A DNA stretch of 64,000 nt from Gemmatimonadaceae bacterium (GCA_020852815.1 JADZAN010000003.1:62001-126000); one strand, 5' to 3'. Shown: positions 51,094 through 60,275, counted from the first letter of the stretch. Notes: generated by a model from the sequence alone, not told the origin. Numbers and translations: made by a program.

Positions 51094-52304
51094 TTGATGC
51101 CGCCAAAGCCGAACGAGTTGCTGATGAGGTGTTCCACGCGCGCCGAGACTCCCTCGCTCGCCACGTGGGCCAGGGCGCAGGCCTCGTCAGGCGCCTCCAG
51201 GTTCACCGTGGGCGGGAGCCACTCGCGCTCCAGCGCCAGGGCGCAGATGGCGGCCTCGATCGCCCCCGACGCGCCTAACGCGTGCCCGTAGTACCCCTTG
51301 GTCCCGCTCACCGGGACCGTCGCCGCGCGCTCGCCCAGCACCTGGCGGATAACCTGCGTCTCGGTAGGGTCGTTGAGTGGTGTCGAGGAGGCGTGCGCGT
51401 TGACGTAGCCCAGCTCGTGTGCCGCCAGCTGCGCGTCGGCCAGGGCCAGGCGCATGGCGCGCGCCGCCTGGCTCCCGTCGGGGCGCGGCGCGGTCATGTG
51501 GTGCGCGTCGTTGGTCTGGCCAAAGCCCAGGACCTCGGCGTAGATCGGGGCGCCGCGCGCCACGGCACGATCGTGCTCCTCCAGCACCAGCACCGCCGCC
51601 CCCTCGCCCATCACGAAGCCATCGCGGTCCCGGTCAAAGGGGCGCGAGGCACGGAGCGGATCGTCGTTTCGCGTCGACATGGCGCGAATGAGCGCAAAGG
51701 CGCCGTAACAGAGCGGGGCGAGCGGTGCCTCGGCGCCGCCGGCAATCATCACGTCCGCATACCCGTCGCGCACCTGGCGGAAGGCGTCTCCGATCGCGAT
51801 GGTCCCCGAGGCGCAGCTCATGGCATTGGTGCTGTTGGGCCCCTGCACGCCGAACTCGATGGCGATGTTGCAGCTGGAGGCACCGCCAAAGACGGCAAGC
51901 GCGAGCGTGGCATCCACGGCGCGCAGCCCCTGGCGCAGGAAGACACCAAGCTGCTCCTCGGCGTAGCCCACGCCGCCGAGCGCCGTTCCCATCATCGCCC
52001 CCACCCGCTCCCGGTCCTCGCGCGCCAGGTCGAGCTGGGAGTCCTCCAGCGCCATGCGCGCCGCGGCCACGGAGAACTGCCCGAAGCGATCGAGTCGCCG
52101 CGCGCGCTTGGCTTCGATGTGATCGCTGGCCACGAAGTCGTTCACTTCCGCCGCGGTGTGCGAACGGAAGATCGAGGGATCGAAGCGCGACAGCGCGCGC
52201 ACGGCCGATTGCCGCGCGGCAAGCCCGCTCCACAGTCCGTCACGCGTGGTGCCGATGGGCGTGATGGCGCCGATGCCGGTGACGACGACGCGACGCCCCT
52301 TCAT
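51063..52304 (-). CDS. beta-ketoacyl-ACP synthase (FabF-like, stand-alone)
   Basis: 413 residues from ATG at 52304, which overlaps the SRPBCC stop (ATGA). Thiolase fold with catalytic triad Cys 164 (AMSCASG), His 304 (NAHASSTPLND) and His 341 (YYGHALGASG), plus the SFGFGGINAALV end. The residues around both His (ASS for GTS, YYGHALGASG for TGHLLGAAG) differ from housekeeping FabF. Its company (methyltransferase, cyclase-like protein, FAD oxidoreductase) suggests a special fatty-acid or polyketide product rather than primary lipid synthesis. No ACP gene nearby. Confidence 0.92.
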   Translation of the reverse strand: MKGRRVVVTGIGAITPIGTTRDGLWSGLAARQSAVRALSRFDPSIFRSHTAAEVNDFVASDHIEAKRARRLDRFGQFSVAAARMALEDSQLDLAREDRERVGAMMGTALGGVGYAEEQLGVFLRQGLRAVDATLALAVFGGASSCNIAIEFGVQGPNSTNAMSCASGTIAIGDAFRQVRDGYADVMIAGGAEAPLAPLCYGAFALIRAMSTRNDDPLRASRPFDRDRDGFVMGEGAAVLVLEEHDRAVARGAPIYAEVLGFGQTNDAHHMTAPRPDGSQAARAMRLALADAQLAAHELGYVNAHASSTPLNDPTETQVIRQVLGERAATVPVSGTKGYYGHALGASGAIEAAICALALEREWLPPTVNLEAPDEACALAHVASEGVSARVEHLISNSFGFGGINAALVMRRWR

Positions 52305-52882
52305 GTGAGTGGCGAGCGCGAGGCGTTCGCGCGCGCCTCGGCGAGGAAGTCGGCGCGTGCGAGGAGTGGAGCGAGGTGACCTTCGGCGATACGCGCCAAC
52401 CCCTCGAGGGTGCGCGTCGCGATGCCGTGCACGAAGACGGGCCCGATGACGACGGTGGCGGCCCAGATGCCGATGAGCGGCCAGTGCGGTCCATCCCACG
52501 CATGCACCAGTCGCACGCGTGTTCCTTCGCCGTTGGGTAACGCCTCGAAGCCCCACTCCACGTCCATGCGCGTCGTGATGCCGCCGATGTGGCGAAAGCG
52601 TATCGCGGGTCGCCCTTCGTCCACTTCCATCTCCGATAGCCACCACGTGGGCCAGTTGAGGACGCCGAAGGGGCGGTTGGCGCTCATCTCGACGATCCCG
52701 CCGCCGCCCTGGGCGCGGTCGCGAAAGCGGACGAAGCGGTAGTGCGGGAGGTACGCCGGCCAGTGTTCGACCTGGCGAGCGAGGGCGAAGATCTCGGCGA
52801 CGCCTGCGCGCACGACGCGTTCGTCCACGGTCTCCATGGCACGTCCCGCGGGGAGCGGGCCTAACGAGAACGGTTCGCGCAT
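52301..52882 (-). CDS. SRPBCC (polyketide cyclase/START-like) protein
   Basis: 193 residues from ATG at 52882, or 178 if it begins at METVDERVV. N-terminal strand-helix VVRAGVAEIFALARQVEHWP followed by YLPHYRFVRFRDRAQGGG, a WWLSEMEVDEGRPAIRFRHI core and the long C-terminal helix (EGLARIAEGHLAPLLARADF): the helix-grip fold of coenzyme-Q-binding/cyclase proteins. The pocket would hold a hydrophobic or aromatic intermediate. Coupled to the ketosynthase gene. Confidence 0.85.
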   Translation of the reverse strand: MREPFSLGPLPAGRAMETVDERVVRAGVAEIFALARQVEHWPAYLPHYRFVRFRDRAQGGGGIVEMSANRPFGVLNWPTWWLSEMEVDEGRPAIRFRHIGGITTRMDVEWGFEALPNGEGTRVRLVHAWDGPHWPLIGIWAATVVIGPVFVHGIATRTLEGLARIAEGHLAPLLARADFLAEARANASRSPLT

Positions 52883-52933
52883 GCGGCGGGCGTTTAGGGA
52901 GAGTGGGAGAGGGGGAGAGGTTGGGACGGCGCG

Positions 52934-53623
52934 TCAGGCAGTGGGCGCCCAACTGGCGGTAAGGCGAAAGCCGGGGCGCCGCCGGACCTCGGGACGGACG
53001 CCGCAGCTGTCATACACCACCGACTCCAGTTCGGGCACCGTGAAGCCCCGCAGCACGGAGACGACACCGTCGTGGCGACTGACGGGGTGGAAGCCGAGGG
53101 CAAACGACGCGACCCACAACCCGCCGGCGGCTATCCAGCTACGGCGCAGGTCGCTCACGATGACGCGGCATCGCGCCACGCGGTGCATCTCGCCCAGCAG
53201 CCTGGCCAGCGCCGCGCCCTCGAAGTGGTGCGCCACCTGGTGGCACGACACGATGTCGATGCTGCGGTCGGCCATCGGGAGCTGCAACGCGGAGGCGCAC
53301 ACGCCCTCGTCGGCGTGCCGTCGCGCGGCGCGGGCCAGCGAGGCATCCAGGTCGAGGGCGATGGTGTGCATCGCGATGCCGTGCGCCTCCCCGAAGTGGC
53401 GCGCATGCGCGGTGGCCTCACCCGTTCCGGTCCCGATGTCGAGGAACGATGCGGCGCGCGGCAGGGCGTGGGCGCACTCGCCGAGTGCGGCGAGGAGCGC
53501 ACGGGTCCCCCCGAACAGGCGGTTCGCCATCGCGATGTCGCGGTGCGACCGGGTTCGCAGCTGCAACGGCAGGTCGCGCTGGTCGAGGATCTCGGGGCCG
53601 AGATGCCGGCGGGGGGTGAGCAT
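52934..53623 (-). CDS. SAM-dependent methyltransferase, class I
   Basis: 229 residues. Motif I ASFLDIGTGTGEATAHA, motif II IALDLDASLARAAR, motif III region LPMADRSIDIVSCHQVAHHF (UbiE/Methyltransf_11 type), then CRVIVSDLRRSWIAAGG. The family methylates small molecules, often quinone or polyketide intermediates. It lies between the flavin reductase and the cyclase-like gene, 21 bases from the former. Confidence 0.88.
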   Translation of the reverse strand: MLTPRRHLGPEILDQRDLPLQLRTRSHRDIAMANRLFGGTRALLAALGECAHALPRAASFLDIGTGTGEATAHARHFGEAHGIAMHTIALDLDASLARAARRHADEGVCASALQLPMADRSIDIVSCHQVAHHFEGAALARLLGEMHRVARCRVIVSDLRRSWIAAGGLWVASFALGFHPVSRHDGVVSVLRGFTVPELESVVYDSCGVRPEVRRRPGFRLTASWAPTA

Positions 53624-53644
53624 GCGAATGGCCGCGCGGCGCGC

Positions 53645-54124
53645 TCAGCGCTCCAACTGCGCGTAGCCGCCGCGGTAGTACAGGAGCGGGCGTTCGTCGC
53701 GGGCGTTGGCGTCTTCCACCTCGGCCACGAGGATCGTGTGGTCGCCCTCGTCGTGACGCGCCGTGACGTGGCACTCGAGCACGGCGAGGACGTCGTCGAG
53801 CACCGGCGCGCCGCGCCGCGAGCGCGAGAAGCCGATGCCGTCGAAGCGCGCCTCGGCCTCCGTGCGCGAGAAGCGGCGCGAGAGTGCCTCCTGCGACGCG
53901 CTGAGCACGTTCACCGCGATCCACTCGGCCTCGCGGAGCGGCTGGTAGATCGACGCGTGGCGATCGATGCAGACGAGGATGAGCGGCGGCGAGAGCGACA
54001 GCGACGTGAAGGCGCTCACCGTCATGCCATGGTCGTGCCCGGCGGCATCGCGGGTGGTCACGACCGTGACGCCTGACGCGAAGCGGCCCAGTACGCTGCG
54101 AAAGAGATCGGAATCGAGGGGCAT
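53645..54124 (-). CDS. flavin reductase-like (FMN-binding split barrel) protein
   Basis: 159 residues from ATG at 54124 (MPLDSDLFRSVLGRFASGVT); a start eight codons upstream is possible. GVTVVTTRD, HGMTVSAFTSLSLSPPLILVCID and SIYQPLREAEWIAVNVLSA match the short-chain flavin reductases that supply reduced flavin to monooxygenases. C-terminal LLYYRGGYAQLER is typical. Next to an FAD-dependent oxidoreductase gene, it may be that enzyme's partner. Confidence 0.92.
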   Translation of the reverse strand: MPLDSDLFRSVLGRFASGVTVVTTRDAAGHDHGMTVSAFTSLSLSPPLILVCIDRHASIYQPLREAEWIAVNVLSASQEALSRRFSRTEAEARFDGIGFSRSRRGAPVLDDVLAVLECHVTARHDEGDHTILVAEVEDANARDERPLLYYRGGYAQLER

Positions 54125-54166
54125 GTCGGGACGAAGGAGCACCGCCATGGACGGCGGAGTGAGTCG

Positions 54167-55420
54167 TCAGGCGCCGGTGAACAGGCGCCAGAGGAAGCCG
54201 GGGCGCAGCACTTCACGCGGCGGGACAAAGTCGCCCGTGACGCCGACGAGAAGGTCGGCCATGTCGCGACGACGCGAGAGGACCTGCGCGGCCCGGTTGA
54301 ACAACGCGGGATAGGCGACGGCGGTGCCCACGGCGCGTTCCACGATGCGCTTGCCGCGCAGCACGTCGTTCAGCGCGCGGTCGTAGGCGGCGAGGGCAAT
54401 GTCGCGCGAGCGGTGCGTGGCGGCGCGCACCCCCTCGAATGCGTAGGGGGTGAGGAGTTCGCCGCCGTGCAGCGCGGTGTGGATCCCCTCGCCGGTGAAC
54501 GGGTCGAAGAAGTCGGCGGCGTCGCCGACCAGGGCGCTCCCGGGGGCCCAGGCACGGCGCGCGCGCTGGTTGAAGGGGCCCGTGGCGCGCGGAGTCGTTA
54601 GGCGCGTGGCGTGCGCGAAGCGTGCGGCCAGGTGCGCGTGGCGGGCGATCCATGCGTCGAGAAAGGCGCCCGCGTTGCCCGCGATGGCCCGCGCGTCGCG
54701 TTGCGGCACCACCACCGCCACGTTGGTGTGCCCGCGCCCCACGTCGGCCAGCCCCAGGTAACCGTCCCGTTCGACGTGCATCTCGCCGAAGCGCCCCACG
54801 CCGTCCACACCGCCATAGTGCGCCACCACGGCCACGCGCCGGGGAAAGCGCCCGCGGCTCGTTAGGCCCAGCCGCCGAGCCACCACCGAGTGCAGTCCGT
54901 CGGCGCCAACCGTGAGCTCGGCGCGCCAGCTGCGCCGCCCCCCATCCATGTTGCCTTCCACGCCAACGATGCGCCCTTCGCCCGCGCGCAGCACATCGCG
55001 CACCTTGGCCCCTTCCACCACGCGGGCGCCGGCGGCGCGCGCGCGATCCAGCAGGATGGCATCGAGCTCACGACGCGGGAGGGCGAGGCCGCGGTCGCGA
55101 AAGCCGCGGAATCCGTGCGAGGCGACAAACTCGCCGTGGATCACCGCGCCATTCGGGGCGCGCACGCGCATACCGTGCAGCTGCGCCGCCCCCGCGCGCT
55201 CGATCGTTTCCAGCGCCCCCATCTCGTCCAGGATGCGCGACGCCTGCGGCGAGAGGTACTCGGCGCACGGCTTGTCGCGCGGGAAGCGCGCGCGGTCGAG
55301 GATGCAGACGTCGACGCCGGCGCGTGCAAGGAAGCAGGCGGTCGCCGAGCCGGCGGGGCCACCGCCGACCACCAGCACCTCGGCGTCGCGCGTGCGGAGG
55401 GCGGGGGCGCCGATAGGCAT
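54167..55420 (-). CDS. FAD-dependent oxidoreductase (geranylgeranyl reductase / monooxygenase family)
   Basis: 417 residues from ATG at 55420; a GTG at 55453 overlaps the preceding stop as GTGA and may be the true start, adding 11 residues. Rossmann motif VLVVGGGPAGSATACFLARA, the RFPRDKPCAEYLSPQA segment typical of the geranylgeranyl reductase group, VGADGLHSVVAR, and the second FAD motif LVGDAADFFDPFTGEGIHTA. Could reduce isoprenoid double bonds or oxidise an aromatic product. The flavin reductase gene next to it favours a flavin-dependent oxygenation or reduction step. Confidence 0.88.
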   Translation of the reverse strand: MPIGAPALRTRDAEVLVVGGGPAGSATACFLARAGVDVCILDRARFPRDKPCAEYLSPQASRILDEMGALETIERAGAAQLHGMRVRAPNGAVIHGEFVASHGFRGFRDRGLALPRRELDAILLDRARAAGARVVEGAKVRDVLRAGEGRIVGVEGNMDGGRRSWRAELTVGADGLHSVVARRLGLTSRGRFPRRVAVVAHYGGVDGVGRFGEMHVERDGYLGLADVGRGHTNVAVVVPQRDARAIAGNAGAFLDAWIARHAHLAARFAHATRLTTPRATGPFNQRARRAWAPGSALVGDAADFFDPFTGEGIHTALHGGELLTPYAFEGVRAATHRSRDIALAAYDRALNDVLRGKRIVERAVGTAVAYPALFNRAAQVLSRRRDMADLLVGVTGDFVPPREVLRPGFLWRLFTGA

Positions 55421-55449
55421 GCCCCCTGTTGCCCGCACGGCGCTCGCCG

Positions 55450-55998
55450 TCACGAGGTCACCAGCAGGTATAGCTGTCCCGCGATCTCGAGCTGGTCGCC
55501 GGTGCGGCGCACGTCGTAGCTGAGCTGCGTCGTGGAGGGTGACGTGAGGTCGATGATGACGCGCGTCCCTTCCATGCGGTAGCGGCCGGCGCTCACGAGG
55601 ACGTCGGCGAGTCCGTAGGAGTAGTTGCGCGCCACCTGGACGCGCACCGCCGTGCCGTCTCTCCCGAACTGCCACGTCGTTTCCGACGAACGTGAGAGCC
55701 CGAAGTCGTCGATGAAGAAGACGACGCGCCGCCAGCTGCCGACCACGGAGAGTGCGCCGGTACCCGTGCCGGTGGTGGCGATGGTGACGCGGCGCGGCGA
55801 CGCGATGCCAGGGCCATCGCACGCGCTGAGCGTGAGCGTGAGCGTGAGTGCGAACGTGAGCGCACTCGCGAGCGCTGTTGCGCGCGCCGCGTTCCGCGCG
55901 GTTGTCGCGCGCACGACGCTCCTCGGCCTCATGGCTCGCCAGGTGCCAACGATCGCGCGGCGCATCATGGCTCGTTTCCTCGCACGCTCGGGTTCCAC
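55450..55998 (-). CDS. hypothetical lipoprotein
   Basis: Up to 182 residues; the start is uncertain (ATG at 55998, 55968 or 55932). The lipobox LTLSAC ends a hydrophobic region encoded by a short CTCACG repeat. The mature part is a beta-rich domain (WRRVVFFIDDFGLSRSSETT, WQFGRDGTAVRVQVARNYSY, GRYRMEGTRVIIDL, GDQLEIAGQLYLLV) resembling lipocalin-type or META-like small domains. No firm family. Confidence 0.7.
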   Translation of the reverse strand: MEPERARKRAMMRRAIVGTWRAMRPRSVVRATTARNAARATALASALTFALTLTLTLSACDGPGIASPRRVTIATTGTGTGALSVVGSWRRVVFFIDDFGLSRSSETTWQFGRDGTAVRVQVARNYSYGLADVLVSAGRYRMEGTRVIIDLTSPSTTQLSYDVRRTGDQLEIAGQLYLLVTS

Positions 55999-56038
55999 GT
56001 TCCAGACGAAACAATTGCGCCTGACGGCAGCGCGCGCG

Positions 56039-56836
56039 TCATCCCCACACCCCGCCGGCGAGGAGCGCCACGACGCCTCCCGCCAGGCTGCTCGTTAGGT
56101 TCACGACGTCGTTGTCCACCCCCGCCACGCCGCTGCGCCGTTGCGTCTCGCGGCCGCAGTCGTGCACGCGCCGCTCCGTGGCCTCGCGGCAGTGCGAGCA
56201 CCAGCGCCGTTCCTGCACGGTGGCACCCAGCACGGTATCGGCCAGCGCGCCGCCAATCCCGCCGAGCGTGGTCGACACCACTACCTGTAGATCGAAGCCG
56301 CCGAGATGCGCAACGGTTCCGAGCACGAGCGCCCCGGCGATCATGGCGAGCGTGCCAGTGGTCGTCACCGCCCCCGATGTACCCGGGGGAACGGGGCGCC
56401 ATCCACGCAGCGTGCGCGGCACGCCCCCTATCGCGGTGCCAATCTCGGTGGCCCAGGTGTCGGCCGTGGCGCCGGCCAGCGCGCCAAGCCCCGCCAGCGT
56501 CCACTGTGGCGCCGGCGAGACGATCGCCCCAACGGCGCAGAGCGCAAAGACGCCGCCGTTTGCAATCACCTGCCACGCGTCGCGCTCGCCCCCCTTGTCG
56601 ACAATGCCGCCGGTGACGCGCTCCTTGGCGGCGCGACGCCAGCGCGACAGGAGCGTGGACGGAACGAAGAAGGTGAGGAGCACCGCGCACCATCCCCACC
56701 CGGCGGCCGTTGCCACCGTCCCGACCAGCAACGCGCTCCACGCACCCGACGGGGTGAGTGCGCGCGCGCGTCGCGCCGCCAGCGCAATGGCTGCGGCGAG
56801 CGCGAGTCCGGCCAGGGTTCGAGTGAGAAGCGTCAT
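56039..56836 (-). CDS. DUF92 / phytyl-phosphate-kinase-like membrane protein
   Basis: 265 residues, six or so transmembrane helices. TPSGAWSALLVGTVATAAGW, FFVPSTLLSRWRRAAKERV, GATADTWATEIGTAIGG, and TSGAVTTTGTLA match the DUF92 (TIGR00297) family, whose plant member VTE6 phosphorylates phytyl phosphate. A cytoplasmic loop has WCSHCREATERRVHDCG, a possible metal site. First gene of the seven-gene minus-strand run down to the ketosynthase, so an isoprenoid or lipid-alcohol substrate may be involved. Confidence 0.88.
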   Translation of the reverse strand: MTLLTRTLAGLALAAAIALAARRARALTPSGAWSALLVGTVATAAGWGWCAVLLTFFVPSTLLSRWRRAAKERVTGGIVDKGGERDAWQVIANGGVFALCAVGAIVSPAPQWTLAGLGALAGATADTWATEIGTAIGGVPRTLRGWRPVPPGTSGAVTTTGTLAMIAGALVLGTVAHLGGFDLQVVVSTTLGGIGGALADTVLGATVQERRWCSHCREATERRVHDCGRETQRRSGVAGVDNDVVNLTSSLAGGVVALLAGGVWG

Positions 56837-56905
56837 GCGGCGTGTCTGGGCGCACGCAAATTACTTGAACGGGGTCACAGGGGCCGTTAGCTTCGCTCGA
56901 TCCAT

Positions 56906-57538
56906 ATGTCCGACACGGTCGACGCCCTCCTCCCGCTCTCGTTCCTCGAAGCCGTCCGCCACGTCGACAGCCCCGTCGAGGACTTCGAGGCGGAACTCGT
57001 CGGCGACCTGCGCAACAAGCGCCTGGGGCTCAGCGAGACGGTCTACATGCAGATCCGGCGCTTCGCCGAGGCCGTCAAGCGGGGGCAACGCACCTCGATG
57101 GAGGAGGCGGTGGGGCTGGCGACGCTCCTCGGGCGGCGCCCCGATGCCGAGGCGGTCTTTCGCGTGGCGGGGCGGCACATGGCCACGGAGTCGTACCAGA
57201 CCATCGGCGGCTTCTCGCGCGGGTTGATGCGGCTCCTCCCCAACTTCCTGGCGCGCCCGCTCGCCCTGTCGCACTCCCGCCGCCTGGCGCGCCGCTATCT
57301 GCTCGGGCGCATTTCCCGTGTAGGGGCGCATGTATATCTCGAGGTCGACAAGTCGGTGACGCTCGACACCGCGCCGCGCTCCGTTGGCTGCACCTACTAT
57401 GAGGCCAGCCTCAAGGAGCTGCTGCGCCTTCTCGTCAACAGCGTCGGCGCGGTGGAGCACGTCCGCTGCGCCTCGCGCGGCGAGGGCGCCTGCGCCTGGC
57501 GCGCCGAATGGAAACCCACCTCCGCCCAGCAGGAGTGA
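56906..57538 (+). CDS. hypothetical protein with a V4R-like C-terminus
   Basis: 210 residues, soluble. N-terminal helical domain (LPLSFLEAVRHVDSPVEDFE, ETVYMQIRRFAEAVKRGQRT), then a C-terminal domain with YYEASLKELLRLLVNSVGAV and VRCASRGEGACAWRAEW. The C-x3-G-x2-C-x-W ending recalls V4R / heme-NO-associated sensory domains, but I do not claim the family. Divergent from the DUF92 gene and five bases upstream of the M24 peptidase gene. Confidence 0.7.
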   Translation: MSDTVDALLPLSFLEAVRHVDSPVEDFEAELVGDLRNKRLGLSETVYMQIRRFAEAVKRGQRTSMEEAVGLATLLGRRPDAEAVFRVAGRHMATESYQTIGGFSRGLMRLLPNFLARPLALSHSRRLARRYLLGRISRVGAHVYLEVDKSVTLDTAPRSVGCTYYEASLKELLRLLVNSVGAVEHVRCASRGEGACAWRAEWKPTSAQQE

Positions 57539-57542
57539 TCCC

Positions 57543-58730
57543 ATGCCTCGCCTGAGCCCCGAGTCGCTCCCCGAGATCCAGCGCGCGATTGCCGATGCCG
57601 GGCTCGATGGCTGGCTGCTCTACGACTTCCGCGGCACCAACCCCATCGCGCAGGACTTCCTGGGCTTCGGGCACTTGCACCTGTCGCGGCGCATCTTTGT
57701 CCTCGTGCCGCGCATCGGGGTCCCGGTCGCCATCACGCACAACATCGAGCAGGGAGCGTGGAAGGGGTGGCCCGCCGGCTGGCGGCGCGAACGCTACTCG
57801 TCCTGGCGCGCGCTGGAATCGCTCCTGCACGAGATCGTTGGGGACAAGCGCGTGGCGATGGAGTACTCGGCCGGCGATGCCGTCCCATATCTCGATCGCA
57901 TCCCCGCCGGCACGCTGGAAATGGTGCGCGCCGCCGGCGCCACGGTGGTCTCCTCGAGCGAGCTGGTGTCGCGCTTCTACGCCTGCTGGAGCAACGACGA
58001 CCTCCTGGCCCATCGCCGCGCCGCCGAACACATCGCCGGCATCGCCCACGAGGCCTTCCTGCACGCCGGTTCCATGGCGCGCGCCGGCACCCCCATCGCC
58101 GAGCACGTGCTGCAGTCCCGCATGATGGACGCCTTTGCCCGCGCCGGCCTCGAGACCTACTCGCCGCCTAACGTGTCGGTCGGCGCCAACGCCGCCGATC
58201 CGCACTACGCCCCCTCGGCCGACAATCCCAAGGTCATCACCGTCGGCAACGTCGTCCTCATCGACCTGTGGGCGCGCGAGGCCGGCCGCCCGTATGCCGA
58301 CCAGACGTGGATGGCCATTATCGGCGCGCCGAGCGCGCGCGTCGTCGAACTGTGGAACGTGGTCCGCGACGCGCGCGACGCCGCCATCGCGCTCCTGGAG
58401 CGCGAAATCGCCGCCGGTCGCGACGTGCGCGGCGCCGACGTCGACGATGCAACGCGCGCCGTCATCGTGAAGGCCGGGCTGGGCGACTACTTCACGCACC
58501 GTACCGGCCACTCGATCGACTCGCGCGAGATCCACGGCTCCGGCCCCAACCTCGACAACCTCGAGACGCGCGACGAACGCCTCCTCATCCCCGGCGTCGG
58601 CTTCTCCATCGAACCCGGTGTCTACTTCCCGGGCGATGTCGGGCTCCGCACCGAGGTCAACGCCTACATCGGCGACGGCGCCCTCGTCGTCACACCGGTC
58701 GAGATCCAGCGCGAGCTGATCGTTGCTTGA
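57543..58730 (+). CDS. M24-family aminopeptidase (Xaa-Pro type)
   Basis: 395 residues. Creatinase/prolidase-type N-domain followed by the pita-bread catalytic domain. All five metal ligands are visible: Asp in VVLIDLWA, Asp in YADQTW, His in HRTGHSID, Glu in FSIEPGVYFPG, and Glu in LRTEVNAYI. Removes N-terminal residues from peptides with proline in second position. It starts five bases after the preceding stop, and its last eight bases overlap the next gene, so peptide hydrolysis is linked to amino-acid transport. Confidence 0.93.
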   Translation: MPRLSPESLPEIQRAIADAGLDGWLLYDFRGTNPIAQDFLGFGHLHLSRRIFVLVPRIGVPVAITHNIEQGAWKGWPAGWRRERYSSWRALESLLHEIVGDKRVAMEYSAGDAVPYLDRIPAGTLEMVRAAGATVVSSSELVSRFYACWSNDDLLAHRRAAEHIAGIAHEAFLHAGSMARAGTPIAEHVLQSRMMDAFARAGLETYSPPNVSVGANAADPHYAPSADNPKVITVGNVVLIDLWAREAGRPYADQTWMAIIGAPSARVVELWNVVRDARDAAIALLEREIAAGRDVRGADVDDATRAVIVKAGLGDYFTHRTGHSIDSREIHGSGPNLDNLETRDERLLIPGVGFSIEPGVYFPGDVGLRTEVNAYIGDGALVVTPVEIQRELIVA

Positions 58731-60102
58731 CGCCGGAGGCGCGGCGCCGACCACGGACGCAAGCCAACTCCGGCGCGAACTGGGCGTCTTCTCCGCGGCA
58801 CTCCTCGTCGTCGGCGGCATCATCGGGAGCGGGATCTTCTTCACCCCCGCCGAGGTGGCGCGCGCGCTCCCCAACGCGACGACGATCTTCTCGGTCTGGG
58901 TGCTGGGCGGCTTCCTGGCACTCGCCGGCGCGCTGACGTACGCGGAACTGGGGGCCATGCTCCCCGACGCCGGCGGACCGTACGTCTACATCCGCCACGC
59001 CTTCGGTTCGCTCCCCGCCTTCCTGTATGGATGGATGAACCTCCTGAGCATTGCCTCGGGAGCCATCGCCGCGGTTGCCATGGGCTTTGCCGGCTACCTG
59101 GGGCGCTTCGTCGACCTTGCCCCTGCGGGTGGGCCCATCGGCGTCGCGGCGGCTACCATCATCGTCCTGTCGCTCACCAACATCCTCGGCATTCGCCCCG
59201 GGGCGGCGCTCCAGAACGTGCTCACCGCGGCCAAGATCGCCGCGCTCGCCGCACTAATCGTCGGCGGCTTCGTCCTCTGGACGTCAATCGGGGCGCCGCT
59301 CCCGGTGCCAAACGCACCGGCTCCGCGCGAGTCGCTGGTGACAGGGTTCGCCGCGGCCTTCGTCGCCGTCCTGTTCACCATTGGCGGGTGGCAGCAGATG
59401 AACATGGTCGCCGGGGAGATTCGGGATCCCGAGCGCACCATCCCCAAGGCGCTGTTCATCGGGATCCTCATCGTGATCGCGATCTACCTGGGGGCCAACG
59501 CCGTCTACCTGCACGCTCTCGGGCGCGACGGGTTGGCGGCGAGCCAGGCGGTCGCTGCCGACACCGCCTCCCGGCTCGTGGGGTCGGCCGGTGCGTCGTT
59601 CATCACCATCGCGGCGATGATCTCCATCCTCGGCTTCGTGAACGTGGCCATCCTGGCCAACGCGCGCATTCCCTACGCCTTGGCGCGCGACGGAGTCTTC
59701 TTCGAGTCGGTCGGGAGGGTGCACCCCCAATTCGGGACGCCGCACATCGCCATCACCCTGTGTGGCGGCTGGGCGCTGGTGCTCCTGTTTGCCACCAAGG
59801 GTGGGATCGGCGACCTCCTGAGCGGGGTGGTCTTCGCCGACTGGATCTTCTTCGGCCTCGGGGCGGCGTCGGTCTTCCAGCTTCGGCGGACTCGCCCGGA
59901 GGCTCGGCGCCCGTACCGTGCGTGGGGCTATCCGATCGTTCCGGCGCTCTTTGTGGTCGCGGCGGGTTTTGGAGTGCTGAGCGCCTTCCTCGCTGCACCT
60001 CGGACGTCAGCGGCCGGAACGGTGATGCTGGTGGTGGGCGTTTTCGTTCACCGATTGTTCAGCAGGAGAAACGGCAGTCGTGTAGCGGGCGATATGCGTT
60101 GA
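58723..60102 (+). CDS. APC-superfamily amino acid permease
   Basis: 459 residues from TTG at 58723, overlapping the M24 gene by eight bases. Twelve predicted helices: VVGGIIGSGIFFTPAEVARA is the unwound helix-1 substrate site, then VWVLGGFLALAGALTYAELG, GWQQMNMVAGEIRDPERTIP (helix 6) and RIPYALARDGVFFESVGRVH. LAT/YfnA-like importer or exchanger. The coupling to a prolyl peptidase suggests uptake or export of amino acids released from peptides. Followed by a strong hairpin. Confidence 0.92.
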   Translation: MLDAGGAAPTTDASQLRRELGVFSAALLVVGGIIGSGIFFTPAEVARALPNATTIFSVWVLGGFLALAGALTYAELGAMLPDAGGPYVYIRHAFGSLPAFLYGWMNLLSIASGAIAAVAMGFAGYLGRFVDLAPAGGPIGVAAATIIVLSLTNILGIRPGAALQNVLTAAKIAALAALIVGGFVLWTSIGAPLPVPNAPAPRESLVTGFAAAFVAVLFTIGGWQQMNMVAGEIRDPERTIPKALFIGILIVIAIYLGANAVYLHALGRDGLAASQAVAADTASRLVGSAGASFITIAAMISILGFVNVAILANARIPYALARDGVFFESVGRVHPQFGTPHIAITLCGGWALVLLFATKGGIGDLLSGVVFADWIFFGLGAASVFQLRRTRPEARRPYRAWGYPIVPALFVVAAGFGVLSAFLAAPRTSAAGTVMLVVGVFVHRLFSRRNGSRVAGDMR

Positions 60103-60194
60103 CTGACCGAGTGGATCGGCGGCAGTTGGCTAGCTACAGCGGCGACAAGGAGAAATTCTGGTCCGATCGGTCAACTAGGCGACTGACCTATGAG

Positions 60195-60226
60195 AAAGGG
60201 GGCAATCCGATCGGACTGCCCCCTTT
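60195..60226. terminator. bidirectional terminator hairpin between convergent genes
   Basis: AAAGGGGGCA/TGCCCCCTTT (10 bp) with an inner TCCGA/TCGGA stem. T-rich on both exits (minus strand TTTCTCATAG). The AT content around 60100-60190 is locally higher, and no gene is seen there. Confidence 0.8.
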
Positions 60227-60275
60227 GCCACGTTAGGCTGTTCGTTTGGACAGGCGCTCGGTCCCTCGCAACGCG

